From Myxococcales bacterium (lineage in GTDB: Bacteria; Myxococcota_A; Polyangia; Polyangiales; Polyangiaceae), in assembly GCA_016712525.1 (NCBI GenBank), contig JADJQX010000007.1, positions 868,001-932,000 of the forward strand: 64,000 bases of DNA. Direction: 5' to 3'. The translations under genes were made by a program, and so were the position numbers. Positions 16,951 to 25,716 of the stretch are shown piece after piece (the stretch's first letter is position 1; each line of letters begins with the position of its first letter). The notes beneath the pieces are model-generated. The model was not told the origin of the DNA, did not search any database, and worked only from the letters and a program-made list of their open reading frames with translations.

Positions 16951-18293
16951 CGCGCGCCCTCGGGCCGACCCGTGCCGTCGAGCTCCGCGAGGCGCAGCGC
17001 GAGGAGCCGATGGAGGAGGATGGCGAGCAGGGCGTGCACGAGGCTCGTCGACAAGGCGATCCCCGGCAGGCCGAAGAGCTTGCCGAGGATGGCGTTCCCC
17101 AGGAAATTGAGCGCCGCGTTGAGGATGCCCATCCGCACCATGATGCCGCTGTTCTGCGCCGCGACGTGGGCCCTCACGAGCACGAGCAGCACACCGAACG
17201 GCGGAATGCCGACGAGGTAGTAGGGGAGCACCTCGGCCATGCGCGACACGCCCTCCCCATCCATGGCCCCGTGCAGAAACACCACGCGGAGGAGCGGAGC
17301 CCGGATGGCGTACAGGACGACGCAAGAGGCCGCGAGCGAGGCGAACGCGACCCGCACCGCCCGCGTCGTTTTGGCGCGGAACGCGAGGTAGTCGCGCTTG
17401 GCCGAGTCCTCCGAGAGGTGCGTCAGCAAGACCGAGAGCATCGCGGCCTGGAGGATGGACGTCGGGAGGGAGCCGACGTCGCCCGTGAGCCGGAGGATCG
17501 TGCCGCCGCCGGCCACCCCCACGAGCCCGGCGAAGAGCTGATCGACCGAGGGGTTCACCCGGGTGATCGCGGCGCCGAAGACCTCCGATACGATGAGCTT
17601 CCCGGTGCGCACGAGGGCAGGGGGCCGCTCGAGAGTGAAAGAGAACCGGAGGCCGCGGGACATGCGCACGAGGGCGGCGAGGGTCGTGAGCTCCCCGGCG
17701 AGCTGCGCGTACGGGATCCCCACGGGGCCGAAGCGCCGGACCGCGAAGAGGGCGCTCACCGAGACCGCCGTGCCGAACGCGCTCGCGATCGGGAGCGCGA
17801 AGTACCGATGCTCCGCGTTCGCCTGCGCGCCGAAGAAGGTCTTCAGCGAGAGCGCCATGAGGTACGCGAAGAAGCCCGGCACCATGAGCTCCGCCATGGC
17901 GCGGTCGGGGCCCGAGTACACCACGGTGAAATACGCGGCCGCGACGAACGACACGGCGAGGGCGAGCGCGCTCCCGTAGACCACGGTGTGCGCGAGGAGC
18001 GCGCCCCGGAACCGCGGCAGCTCCTCGGGGGACTCGCGCTTCACCTCGGCGAGGAGCGGGACGAGCGCCGAGTCTTGGTAGGCCGAGAACACGAGGGAGC
18101 CCGCGAACGTGAAGACCGCCCACGCGAACGTGTACACGTCCGTCGTGTGGGAGCGCCCGAACCACGTCGAGAGGAGCCAAGGGAAGATCGCCTCGCCCCC
18201 GCGGAACACGATCTGCGCGGGCAAGAGCCCGAGGGCCGTCCTCCCGACGCCCCGCTCTCGGGGGGCCTCCGACGGTGCCGGAGGGTCGCTCAC
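16947..18293 (-). CDS. Lipid II/polysaccharide flippase, MurJ/Wzx (MOP) superfamily
   Basis: 448 residues, almost wholly hydrophobic with roughly 12-14 transmembrane helices and scattered Arg residues as in the MOP exporter superfamily (MurJ/MviN, Wzx). It moves undecaprenyl-linked glycan across the inner membrane. The context (glycosyltransferase, deacetylase, wecB) favours an exopolysaccharide or O-antigen flippase over MurJ proper, although the sequence style is MviN-like. It uses a GTG start at 18293 inside a 4-base overlap with the deacetylase stop (18290-18293) and itself overlaps the glycosyltransferase start. Confidence 0.85.
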   Translation of the reverse strand: MSDPPAPSEAPRERGVGRTALGLLPAQIVFRGGEAIFPWLLSTWFGRSHTTDVYTFAWAVFTFAGSLVFSAYQDSALVPLLAEVKRESPEELPRFRGALLAHTVVYGSALALAVSFVAAAYFTVVYSGPDRAMAELMVPGFFAYLMALSLKTFFGAQANAEHRYFALPIASAFGTAVSVSALFAVRRFGPVGIPYAQLAGELTTLAALVRMSRGLRFSFTLERPPALVRTGKLIVSEVFGAAITRVNPSVDQLFAGLVGVAGGGTILRLTGDVGSLPTSILQAAMLSVLLTHLSEDSAKRDYLAFRAKTTRAVRVAFASLAASCVVLYAIRAPLLRVVFLHGAMDGEGVSRMAEVLPYYLVGIPPFGVLLVLVRAHVAAQNSGIMVRMGILNAALNFLGNAILGKLFGLPGIALSTSLVHALLAILLHRLLALRLAELDGTGRPEGAR

Positions 18294-19216
18294 GTGCCGA
18301 GGATCTCGGGCAGGTCCGAGAGGCCGACCGTGGCGATGTCCTCGCGCGCGCAGAACGAGAGCAGCCCGGCGAGCGCGCCGAGGATGCGGTGGGCCTCGCC
18401 GCGGGTCTTCGCGTAGGGGCTCAGGCCCTCGACGATCTCCACGTTGTGGAACATGCAGGTGAGCACGGGCGGCCGGCGGGAGCCCGACGCGAGGTGCGCA
18501 GAGATCTCGTCGCGCGCGAGCCGGGCGAGGGCGTCGCCGGACGCGTGGGTGGGGCGGAGCCAACGCGGGTCGACCCTCGAGCCTACCCACGGAAGGCTAT
18601 TTGCCCAATATTTACGTATGGTTATGGGGGCTTCCCAGAGCGGGCAGTTGCCGGGGGTCCCGGGCGCGTCCCAGGCCGGGTGGTACGGCTGCGTGGGGGC
18701 GCCGTGGAAGGCGAGGCCCGGAGCGCCCGCGGAGGCCCAGTCCATGTCGGGGGTGACGCTCGATTCGACCGTGTAGCCGAGGTCGGCGAGGATGCGGAGC
18801 GAGTGCTTCCCGACCCCGAAGCGCCCCGCACGGAACGACCTCGGAGCCCTCCCGAACGCGTCGTCGAACCAGGCGGTGAGCGTCTCGAGCTTCGCGCGCT
18901 CCTCGGGCTCGGGCAGGTCGCGCTGGAACGCCGCCGTGACGTCGGGAACGAAGGCCCCGGGCTCGACCGTCTCGGCGTGGAGGTGGGTCCCGAGATCCCC
19001 GGACGAGCGCGCGAGGACCTCGACGGAGGCCGGATCGCGGAGGACCTCGCCCGAGACGAGGTAGGTGCCCTTCGCCCCGAAGCTCGCGAAGAGCGGCTCG
19101 AGACGCTCCCGAACGCCGGTGGTCACGCCCACGAAGGCGAGCGGTTTACGAACGAGCCACCGCGGGGCCTTGTCGCACTCCGTGTCGATCGTGACGGTGA
19201 GGTACGCCCGTGGCAC
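18290..19216 (-). CDS. Polysaccharide deacetylase-like protein (WalW-like)
   Basis: 308 residues from a GTG. A NodB-type barrel: TIDTE (Asp11 region), a His-x-His pair (78, 80) in GTHLHAE, and FRAGRFG (Arg129). The metal-site spacing differs from the classical HxxxH, as in WalW/PuuE-like deacetylases. It would remove N-acetyl groups from surface glycan. A different deacetylase lies at 22445-23482, so two related enzymes flank the locus. It is the first gene of the coupled deacetylase-flippase-glycosyltransferase run. Codons around 18593-18626 (ATA, AAA, TAT, GCA, AAT) are unusually AT-rich for this genome. Confidence 0.82.
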   Translation of the reverse strand: MPRAYLTVTIDTECDKAPRWLVRKPLAFVGVTTGVRERLEPLFASFGAKGTYLVSGEVLRDPASVEVLARSSGDLGTHLHAETVEPGAFVPDVTAAFQRDLPEPEERAKLETLTAWFDDAFGRAPRSFRAGRFGVGKHSLRILADLGYTVESSVTPDMDWASAGAPGLAFHGAPTQPYHPAWDAPGTPGNCPLWEAPITIRKYWANSLPWVGSRVDPRWLRPTHASGDALARLARDEISAHLASGSRRPPVLTCMFHNVEIVEGLSPYAKTRGEAHRILGALAGLLSFCAREDIATVGLSDLPEILGT

Positions 19217-19272
19217 GACGCTTTGCTACCACAAAAGCCTGTCTTTCGGCGAGGATCGGCGCCTTGGGGGCG

Positions 19273-21159
19273 TTACCCTCCGCCGGCCGCGGCGGGCTCG
19301 ACGAGCGCGAAGGAGACGTCGTCCGCGAGGCGGTAGCGCGTCTTCCCGTGCTCTCCTGCGTCCCGGACCCGCGTCACGAGCGCCGGGTCGCCGAGGAGGT
19401 CTCGGACGCGGGAGACGAGGACCCGCACGCGGTGCTCGGCGTCGGCCGAGTCGGGACCCGGGCCGCCTGCCGCGCGCAAAATCTCTTCGGCCGAGAGCCC
19501 CTCTTTCGCCCGCCGCAGGAGCTCCACGACGAGCGGCTCGAGCGCCCGCCTACGCTCGAGAGAGCTCTTCTTCGCGCCGACCCGGAGCTCGTGGGTGAGG
19601 GTATCCACGACGAGGGTCGCCGCGCCCACGCTCTCGGGGAGTGGTCTCCGTGGGGCGCGCGCCACGCCTTCCCGCGTCGTGACGTAGCAGGTCTCTTCGC
19701 CCTCGGGCCCGAGGGTGACGTCCGCGAGCCGCACCGCCGACGACTGCCCGAGGACACGCTGCGCATACCTCACGACCCGGCTGTCGTGGGAGCGGCAGCC
19801 GAGCTCGTAGAGCGCTCGGCTCGCTCGCCGTTCGGGGAACACCCAACCGTGGCGCTCTCCCGAAAGGCAAACCCGTTCGATGCAGGACTTCGCCACGTCG
19901 AGCTTGCCCACGGCGAGGGCCGCGCGCCCCACGACCAAGTTCAAGGTGCCGGTGACGAACGCGTGGGGCAGGTTCTCCACGTGCGAGAGCCCGAGCTCGA
20001 TCGCCGCCTCGAAGGCCCCGGAGGCCTCGAAGGTCCGGGCGCGCGTCGCCACGAGGTCTTGGGCGTCGATGGCGTCGACCTGGCCGAGCTCCGCCTTGAG
20101 CCGTTCGGTCTTCGCGAGCCACGTCTTGGCCTGGGTTCCCTTGCCCGCCGCCGCGAGCGCGAACGTCTTGTGGCTCGCGAGCTGGTAACGAAGCGTGGGC
20201 TGCTCCTGCGAGCCGAGGATGCCGAACGCCGCCTCGACGGCCTCGATCGCCTCGTCGGGTCGGTCGGCCGCGATCGCGACGATGGCGAGCACGTCGTAGG
20301 CGTCCGCGTGACGCCAACCCGCGGCCACCTGCGCGGCCGTCGCGACGGCGGCGTCCGCGTGCTCGCGCGCGGCCTCGATGGCGCCCGTCGACCCGAGCGC
20401 GATGGCGAGGTTCGCGTGGGCCCGCATGGCGGCCGTTCCCCGGGAGGGCGCGCGGTCGAGCGCCTCTCGGTAGTGTTTCGCGCCGGTCCTCGGGTCCGCG
20501 AGGCGCATCGCCAAATGCCCGAGGGACATCGACACCGCGACCCGAAACGCACCCTCGCCGAGGCGCTCGGCGACGTGCTCGGCGAGACGAAGCGACCGCG
20601 CCGCGGCGGTGACGTCGTTTCGGCGGAGCTCGAGCTCCGCGGCCACGAGGTGGATGTCGAGCTGTTCGCGCAGGCCCGTGCCCGAAGGCGCGTGGGCGAG
20701 CGCGCGCGCCGCCTGGGCTCGCCCCTCCTCGGCCTCCGCGACGCGACCGTCCAAGATGGCCAGCATGGCGCGCTCGAGCGCGAGCCGCGCCGTGTCGGCC
20801 GGGGGCCAATGTGCCGGAATCGTTCGGAATTCGGACGAAAGCTCGCGGGCCCGGTCGAGGCTCCCTGTCTCGCGGTAGGCGCGCAAGAGGCGCACGGCGA
20901 GGCCCGGCTCGAGCTTGCGGGCGGCATCGCCGTCCGGAGACAGGGTCTCGATCCAGGTGCGCACGAACTGCGCCTCTTCGGCCGCGGCGAGGCGGTCGAG
21001 CAGCTCGGCGACACGTGCGAGCGGGACTCCCTCGTCGCGTGCCGACGCGGTGAGCTGTGGCGCGCGCGGGCCGTCGTCGCGTGGTCGCGTCGACGGGGGA
21101 GGCTTCGCGCCCTCGGGCGGCGGTCTCGCAGGGCCCTGTTCGGCAGCTCGTCTCGCCAT
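19273..21159 (-). CDS. TPR-repeat protein with C-terminal winged-helix-like domain
   Basis: 628 residues from the ATG at 21159 (the frame is open to 21234). After a Pro-rich start, residues about 50-480 are Ala/Leu-rich helical repeats of TPR type. The C-terminal about 110 residues resemble an OmpR-type winged helix: a short beta hairpin, a helix beginning at AEEILRAAG, then a basic recognition-helix-like segment HRVRVLVSRVRDLLG and a final hairpin. This order is the reverse of SARP/MalT-like regulators, in which the DNA-binding domain usually comes first. Divergent from wecB with about 100 bases between, it is a good candidate regulator of the glycan genes, but DNA binding is inferred. Confidence 0.68.
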   Translation of the reverse strand: MARRAAEQGPARPPPEGAKPPPSTRPRDDGPRAPQLTASARDEGVPLARVAELLDRLAAAEEAQFVRTWIETLSPDGDAARKLEPGLAVRLLRAYRETGSLDRARELSSEFRTIPAHWPPADTARLALERAMLAILDGRVAEAEEGRAQAARALAHAPSGTGLREQLDIHLVAAELELRRNDVTAAARSLRLAEHVAERLGEGAFRVAVSMSLGHLAMRLADPRTGAKHYREALDRAPSRGTAAMRAHANLAIALGSTGAIEAAREHADAAVATAAQVAAGWRHADAYDVLAIVAIAADRPDEAIEAVEAAFGILGSQEQPTLRYQLASHKTFALAAAGKGTQAKTWLAKTERLKAELGQVDAIDAQDLVATRARTFEASGAFEAAIELGLSHVENLPHAFVTGTLNLVVGRAALAVGKLDVAKSCIERVCLSGERHGWVFPERRASRALYELGCRSHDSRVVRYAQRVLGQSSAVRLADVTLGPEGEETCYVTTREGVARAPRRPLPESVGAATLVVDTLTHELRVGAKKSSLERRRALEPLVVELLRRAKEGLSAEEILRAAGGPGPDSADAEHRVRVLVSRVRDLLGDPALVTRVRDAGEHGKTRYRLADDVSFALVEPAAAGGG

Positions 21160-21260
21160 GGCGCCCGAGACTACCCCGAGACGGGACTTTCCGCGAAGGA
21201 CCTTGAAATCGCGTTTTTGGGAGCCCGCCTCCACGCCCCGCGGGTAGTCTCGACCCCACC

Positions 21261-22391
21261 ATGGCGTCGACGATCCTCTGTGTCGCGGGTGCGCGGCCGA
21301 ACTTCATGAAAATCGCCCCCATCCTTCGTGCGTTCGCCGCCGACTCGCGGTTTCGCGCGAAGCTCGTCCACACGGGGCAGCACTACGACGAGAAGCTCTC
21401 GAAGGTCTTCTTCGAGGATCTTGCCATCCCGCGACCGGACATCGAGCTCGAGGTGGGCTCCGGGTCGCACGCCCAACAGACGGCGGAGATCATGCGCCGC
21501 TTCGAGCCGGTGCTCGAGGCCGAGCAACCCGAGGGGGTGCTCGTCGTCGGCGACGTGAACTCCACCGTGGCGTGCGCGGTCGTCACGTCGAAGTTCTTCT
21601 TGAAGGCGCCGTACACCTACATGGGCAAGGCGCGGCAGCGTCCGCTCATGATCCACGTCGAGGCCGGTCTCCGTAGCTTCGACGACGACATGCCCGAAGA
21701 GATCAACCGCAAGCTCACCGACTCCGTGAGCGACCTCCTCTACGTGTCGGATCCGGCCGGCATGACGAACCTCGAGCGCGAGGGGGCGTCGAAGGATCGC
21801 GCCGTGTTCGTGGGGAACGTCATGATCGACACGCTCGTCTCGGCGCGCGCCGAGGCCGAAAAATCGGACGTGCTCGAGCGGCTAGGCCTCGCCCCCGAGC
21901 GCTACGGGCTCGTCACCTTGCACCGCCCGAGCAACGTCGACGACCCCGTCGCGCTCGGCGGGCTGCTCGGCACGCTCGGCGAGATCGCGCGGGAGCTGCC
22001 GCTCGTCTTCCCCGTGCATCCGCGCACACGAAAGCGCCTCGCCGACGCGGGCATCACGCTCGACCCGAAGCTCTTCTCGCTCGTGGATCCTCAGGGGTAC
22101 CTCGACTTCATGAAGCTCACGGCGAACGCGAAGTGCGTGCTCACCGACTCGGGCGGCGTGCAGGAAGAGACCACGGTGCTCGGCGTCCCGTGCATCACGC
22201 TGCGCGAGAACACGGAGCGCCCCGTCACGTGCGAGGAGGGCACGAACCAGCTCGTCGGCACGGGGCGAGACGCCATCTTGAAGGCGTACGGGCGCATCGA
22301 GGAGGTCAAACGCGCCGGGAAGGTCCCGCGTTTCTGGGACGGAAAGAGCGCGGCGCGCATCGTCGAAGACCTCGGGCGCCGCCTCGGCTGA
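21261..22391 (+). CDS. wecB: UDP-N-acetylglucosamine 2-epimerase (non-hydrolysing)
   Basis: 376 residues, normal length. It interconverts UDP-GlcNAc and UDP-ManNAc, the precursor of ManNAc/ManNAcA-containing surface glycans. Family landmarks are the GARPNFMKIAP start, GDVNSTVA, HVEAGLRS, DMPEEINR with its catalytic acidic residues, TLHRPSNVDD and the UDP-binding SGGVQEE. The HRxEN block reads HRPSN here, a small deviation. It is the first gene of a + strand group with a deacetylase (52 bases further) and a DUF2804 gene, and is divergent from the TPR regulator. Confidence 0.95.
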   Translation: MASTILCVAGARPNFMKIAPILRAFAADSRFRAKLVHTGQHYDEKLSKVFFEDLAIPRPDIELEVGSGSHAQQTAEIMRRFEPVLEAEQPEGVLVVGDVNSTVACAVVTSKFFLKAPYTYMGKARQRPLMIHVEAGLRSFDDDMPEEINRKLTDSVSDLLYVSDPAGMTNLEREGASKDRAVFVGNVMIDTLVSARAEAEKSDVLERLGLAPERYGLVTLHRPSNVDDPVALGGLLGTLGEIARELPLVFPVHPRTRKRLADAGITLDPKLFSLVDPQGYLDFMKLTANAKCVLTDSGGVQEETTVLGVPCITLRENTERPVTCEEGTNQLVGTGRDAILKAYGRIEEVKRAGKVPRFWDGKSAARIVEDLGRRLG

Positions 22392-22444
22392 CGCGCCGCC
22401 GAAGGCACCCGAACCGCACGCACGCGCGAGAGGACGAGCGAGAC

Positions 22445-23482
22445 ATGAGGACACGCGTCTACATCACGGTCGACGTCGAGTGCGCCGAGGAGCGCGGCGC
22501 GAGCCAGCCGCTCCAGGGCTACGATTTGCGCGTCTTCGGGCGCTTCGCGAACCAGCGCCGTGCGCTCGGGATCGAGCTCTTGATGGACGAGCTCGAGGCG
22601 GCGGGGCTCAAAGGAACCTTCTTCACCGAGGCGCTCGGCTCCCACACGTTCGGGCGCGAAGGGCTCGCCGAGGCCTGCCGTGCGATGGTCACCCGCGGCC
22701 ACGACGTGGAGCTCCACACCCACCCGATCCAGCGCGTCGCCGACTACCGAACCCGCGGTCTCTCGCCCGCGAACGACGACATCGGGAGCTACGACGTGCC
22801 GACGCAGACCGAGCTCCTCCGCGAGGGGAAGGGCATCCTCGAGTCGTGCGGCGTGCCGGAGGTCCTGGGATTCCGCGCCGGCAACTTCGGAGCGGACAAC
22901 CGCACCTGGGAGGCCATGGCCGCAGCGGGGCTCGTGGTCTCGTCCAATTTCAACCCGTGTTACTTCGAGAAGAACTGCAAGATGCGGCTCGACGACGCGG
23001 GCTCGGCGCTCTTTCGCGCGCCGCACGGCGTGTGGGAGCTGCCCGTGAGCACGTTCGAGGAGCGGGGGGGCGGCATGCGCCACCTCCAAGTGACGGCGGT
23101 CTCGTGGCTCGAGACGGTCGACTATTTGTGGAAGGCGCGTGCGCTCGGCCTCCGCGAGGTGACCGTGGTGACCCACTCGTTCGAGCTCTGCCACATCGAC
23201 TCGATCGAGGGGAAAGTGGGCAGGCCTAATACGTTGAATCTATTAAGGTTTCGGTCGTTGTGCAGGTTCCTCGAGCGTAACGCCGAGCACTTCGAGGTCG
23301 ACACCGTGGGGGCCCTCGCGCGGAGGCTCCGCGACGGCACGGAGAGAGCGCCGATCGTCGTGCCGCGGGCGGTCCCGGAGGGCTCGCTCGTGCGCAAGGT
23401 GCTCCGTCTCCCCGAGCAGGCGCTGAAGCGCGTCGAGGCGAAGCTCCCGTGGGTGCCCGCGATCGTGGCGAGGAGGGCCTGA
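22445..23482 (+). CDS. Polysaccharide deacetylase family protein
   Basis: 345 residues from the ATG at 22445. NodB-like barrel landmarks are TVDVE (Asp10, Glu12), a VELHTHP metal-binding segment, FRAGNFGAD and a C-terminal THSFE. It presumably deacetylates a hexosamine-containing glycan, which fits the upstream wecB. There is no signal peptide, so it may act on cytoplasmic lipid-linked intermediates. Its stop overlaps the next start by one base (TGATG), so it is coupled to the DUF2804 gene. Codons 23219-23282 form a striking AT-rich patch (AAT, TTG, CTA, TTA, AGG, TTT). Confidence 0.85.
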   Translation: MRTRVYITVDVECAEERGASQPLQGYDLRVFGRFANQRRALGIELLMDELEAAGLKGTFFTEALGSHTFGREGLAEACRAMVTRGHDVELHTHPIQRVADYRTRGLSPANDDIGSYDVPTQTELLREGKGILESCGVPEVLGFRAGNFGADNRTWEAMAAAGLVVSSNFNPCYFEKNCKMRLDDAGSALFRAPHGVWELPVSTFEERGGGMRHLQVTAVSWLETVDYLWKARALGLREVTVVTHSFELCHIDSIEGKVGRPNTLNLLRFRSLCRFLERNAEHFEVDTVGALARRLRDGTERAPIVVPRAVPEGSLVRKVLRLPEQALKRVEAKLPWVPAIVARRA

Positions 23483-24474
23483 TGGTCGCGCAGGGGCGAG
23501 TGCTCGGTCCGGTTCCTTCCCCCGTCGTCGTCCGTGGTCGCGCCAGCGCGGGCTCGTACGAGGGCTCGCTGGGGGCCCTCGACTTCGCGAGCGCGGCCTC
23601 GGCTCTCGTGCGGATTCGCCGCTTGAAGCGGTGGGTCTACTTGGCCTTCGCGACCGAGCGGTACTTCGCCGCCATGGCGATCGTGCGGCTCGGGTACGCG
23701 GCGAACGCCTTCTCGTTCGTGCTCGACAAGGCGCGCGGCAGCATCGTCCAGCGGGACACGGCGATCCTCCCCGTGACCTCCGTCGACGTCTCCGACACCA
23801 CCGGGCCCGGTGCCCACGCGACGTTCTCCTTCGGTGCGCGGCGCGCCTCGTTCCGTCGGGCCGCGGGCCAGACGTTCCACGTGAGCGCCGCCTTTCGTGG
23901 CCTTCGCCTGGACGCCGAGCTCGACGGAGAGAAGGCGCCGCCGCCCATCTCGGCCGTCGCTCCCACCGAGGGAGGCCTCTTCACCACGACCGAGAAGCGC
24001 CTCCTGCTCGACGTGAGGGGCGACATGACCGTGGGCGACGACCGCGTGTCGCTCGACGGCGCGCTGGCAGGGTACGACTACTCGGCCGGGTTCATGCCGC
24101 GCCATACGCGTTGGAAGTGGGCGTTTTTGATGGGGAAAGTGGACGGGGTGCCCCTCGGTTTGAACCTCGTCGAGGGCTTCGTCCGTGAGGCCGAGTGTGC
24201 GGCCTTCTACGACGGCAAGGTGTACCCGCTCGGAGAGGGGCGCATCGAAGGCAAGGACGCGACGTCCCCGTGGGCCGTGGGGACGACCACGGGGGAGACA
24301 CGCCTCGACTTCGCCCCGCTCGGCGCGCACGCCGATCGCACGAACCTCGGCATCGTACGCGCGAGCTTCGTTCAGCCCGTGGGCCTCTACTCGGGAGCGA
24401 TGCGCCTCGGCGATCGCGAGCTTCGGCTCACCGACGTGCTCGGCGTGACCGAGGACCAGAGCGTCGTGTGGTGA
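23482..24474 (+). CDS. DUF2804 family protein
   Basis: 330 residues from the ATG at 23482, with GGAGG upstream and a one-base overlap with the preceding stop. I recognise DUF2804 by the RWVYLAFATERYF segment near residue 50, the central HTRWKWAF segment, the VDGVPLGLNLVEG block and the final tract around LGVTEDQSV. The family has a two-lobed all-beta structure related to putative diterpene/carotenoid-type beta-barrels, but no function is established to my knowledge. Linkage to a deacetylase and wecB suggests a role in lipid or glycan modification. A hairpin lies just downstream. Confidence 0.72.
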   Translation: MVAQGRVLGPVPSPVVVRGRASAGSYEGSLGALDFASAASALVRIRRLKRWVYLAFATERYFAAMAIVRLGYAANAFSFVLDKARGSIVQRDTAILPVTSVDVSDTTGPGAHATFSFGARRASFRRAAGQTFHVSAAFRGLRLDAELDGEKAPPPISAVAPTEGGLFTTTEKRLLLDVRGDMTVGDDRVSLDGALAGYDYSAGFMPRHTRWKWAFLMGKVDGVPLGLNLVEGFVREAECAAFYDGKVYPLGEGRIEGKDATSPWAVGTTTGETRLDFAPLGAHADRTNLGIVRASFVQPVGLYSGAMRLGDRELRLTDVLGVTEDQSVVW

Positions 24475-24509
24475 CGACCTTCGCCTAGGAACACGCGTTT
24501 CGAAACGCC

Positions 24510-24543
24510 GAAGCGGCGCCCTCGTCTCGAAGAGCGCCGCTTC
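24510..24543. terminator. Bidirectional hairpin between convergent genes
   Basis: GAAGCGGCGC (24510-24519) pairs perfectly with GCGCCGCTTC (24534-24543) across a 14-base loop. It lies 35 bases after the DUF2804 stop and 16 bases beyond the nadE stop on the other strand. A 12-base palindrome centred on TTCGAA sits just to the left. T-runs are short. Confidence 0.6.
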
Positions 24544-24559
24544 GTATGGGCCGTCCGCT

Positions 24560-25534
24560 TCAGCCCTTGGGCTCGGCCACCAGCATGGGGGCGGCGTGGA
24601 GGTACTTCGCGAAGGCGCGTTTTCCCTCGATGTCGCGGTACACGCGCTCGACCTGCTCCGCCGAGATCCCGAGCACGGGGCCCGCCTCGGCCGCCGAGAC
24701 GCCGTGGTTCTTCGCGTAGAGCGCGAGGTCCATCTTGTCGTACGGGAGGGAGTAGTAGAACTCCTCCTGCGACTGCGGCAGCGAGTAGGTGTCGGTGGTC
24801 GGAGGGCGACGACGTACCTCCTCGGGCACGCCGAGGTACTCGGCCATCGCGTAGACCTGGCTCTTGTAGAGGTGCGCGATGGGCTTCACGTCGGCCGCGC
24901 CGTCGCCGAGCTTCACGAAGAAGCCCTGGTCGTACTCGACGAGGTTCGGGGTGCCCGCGACCGCGTAGTTGAGGCGGTCGGCGTGGTAGTACTCGAGCAT
25001 CTTGCGGCAGCGCTGCTTGAAGTTCGTCGCCGCGACGATGCCGAGGTAGCCCTCGAGCGGGAGACGGGCCCGGTGCTCTTTGCCCTCGGGGTCTTGGGCG
25101 ACCACCGAGAAGACGCGGTACGAGTCCGTGTCGACGACGGACGGGAGCACGATCTTGCTCTTCCAGCCGGGGCCGTAGCCCGGGATGGCCGTCTTGATGG
25201 CCTCGTCGCGGCGCCCGTACGCGCGCGCGCCTTCGAGGAGCGCGCTCATCTCTTCGACGGCGAACGCGATCCCGTAGTGCTTGCACATGAGCGCCGAGAG
25301 GTTGCGGGTGTCGTCCGAGTTCTCTTTCTCGGGGAGCTGGAGGCCGAACACCTTCTCTTTGCCGAACGCGCGCACGGCGAGCCCGCCGACCACGCTCGAG
25401 TCGATGCCGCCGGACAGCGCGACGATGAGCCCCTTGCGCTTCAGCGTGCCGAGGACCTGCTCACGAAGCTTGGCGACGATGCGCTCGGTCTCTTGGGCGC
25501 AATCGAGGTTGAGAACGTCTTTGCTGAAGGCCAT
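24560..25534 (-). CDS. nadE: NAD(+) synthetase
   Basis: 324 residues, slightly longer than the usual 270-280 of ammonia-dependent NadE and lacking the N-terminal nitrilase domain of glutamine-dependent forms, so it should use ammonia. It amidates deamido-NAD, the last step of NAD synthesis. The PP-loop SGGIDSS (41-47) is intact; GTPNLVEYDQGFFVKLGDGAAD is the deamido-NAD/ATP pocket region and LYKSQVY follows. A strong GGAGGAG ribosome site precedes the ATG. It is monocistronic, convergent with the DUF2804 gene. Confidence 0.93.
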   Translation of the reverse strand: MAFSKDVLNLDCAQETERIVAKLREQVLGTLKRKGLIVALSGGIDSSVVGGLAVRAFGKEKVFGLQLPEKENSDDTRNLSALMCKHYGIAFAVEEMSALLEGARAYGRRDEAIKTAIPGYGPGWKSKIVLPSVVDTDSYRVFSVVAQDPEGKEHRARLPLEGYLGIVAATNFKQRCRKMLEYYHADRLNYAVAGTPNLVEYDQGFFVKLGDGAADVKPIAHLYKSQVYAMAEYLGVPEEVRRRPPTTDTYSLPQSQEEFYYSLPYDKMDLALYAKNHGVSAAEAGPVLGISAEQVERVYRDIEGKRAFAKYLHAAPMLVAEPKG

Positions 25535-25716
25535 GTCGCGCGTCTCCTCCGCGCCTCGTGGTTCGCCGAGGCGCGGTTCGTGGTTCCGAAAAAGGCGGAA
25601 GGGCGGGCCGAGCCCCCCGAGCCGCTCGGGCTCAGGTTACACGGTTCCGCCCTCGGGATCGAAGAGGAACCGTGCCCCGCACGATTTCCCTTCGGTTGCG
25701 AAAAGTCGAACGATTC

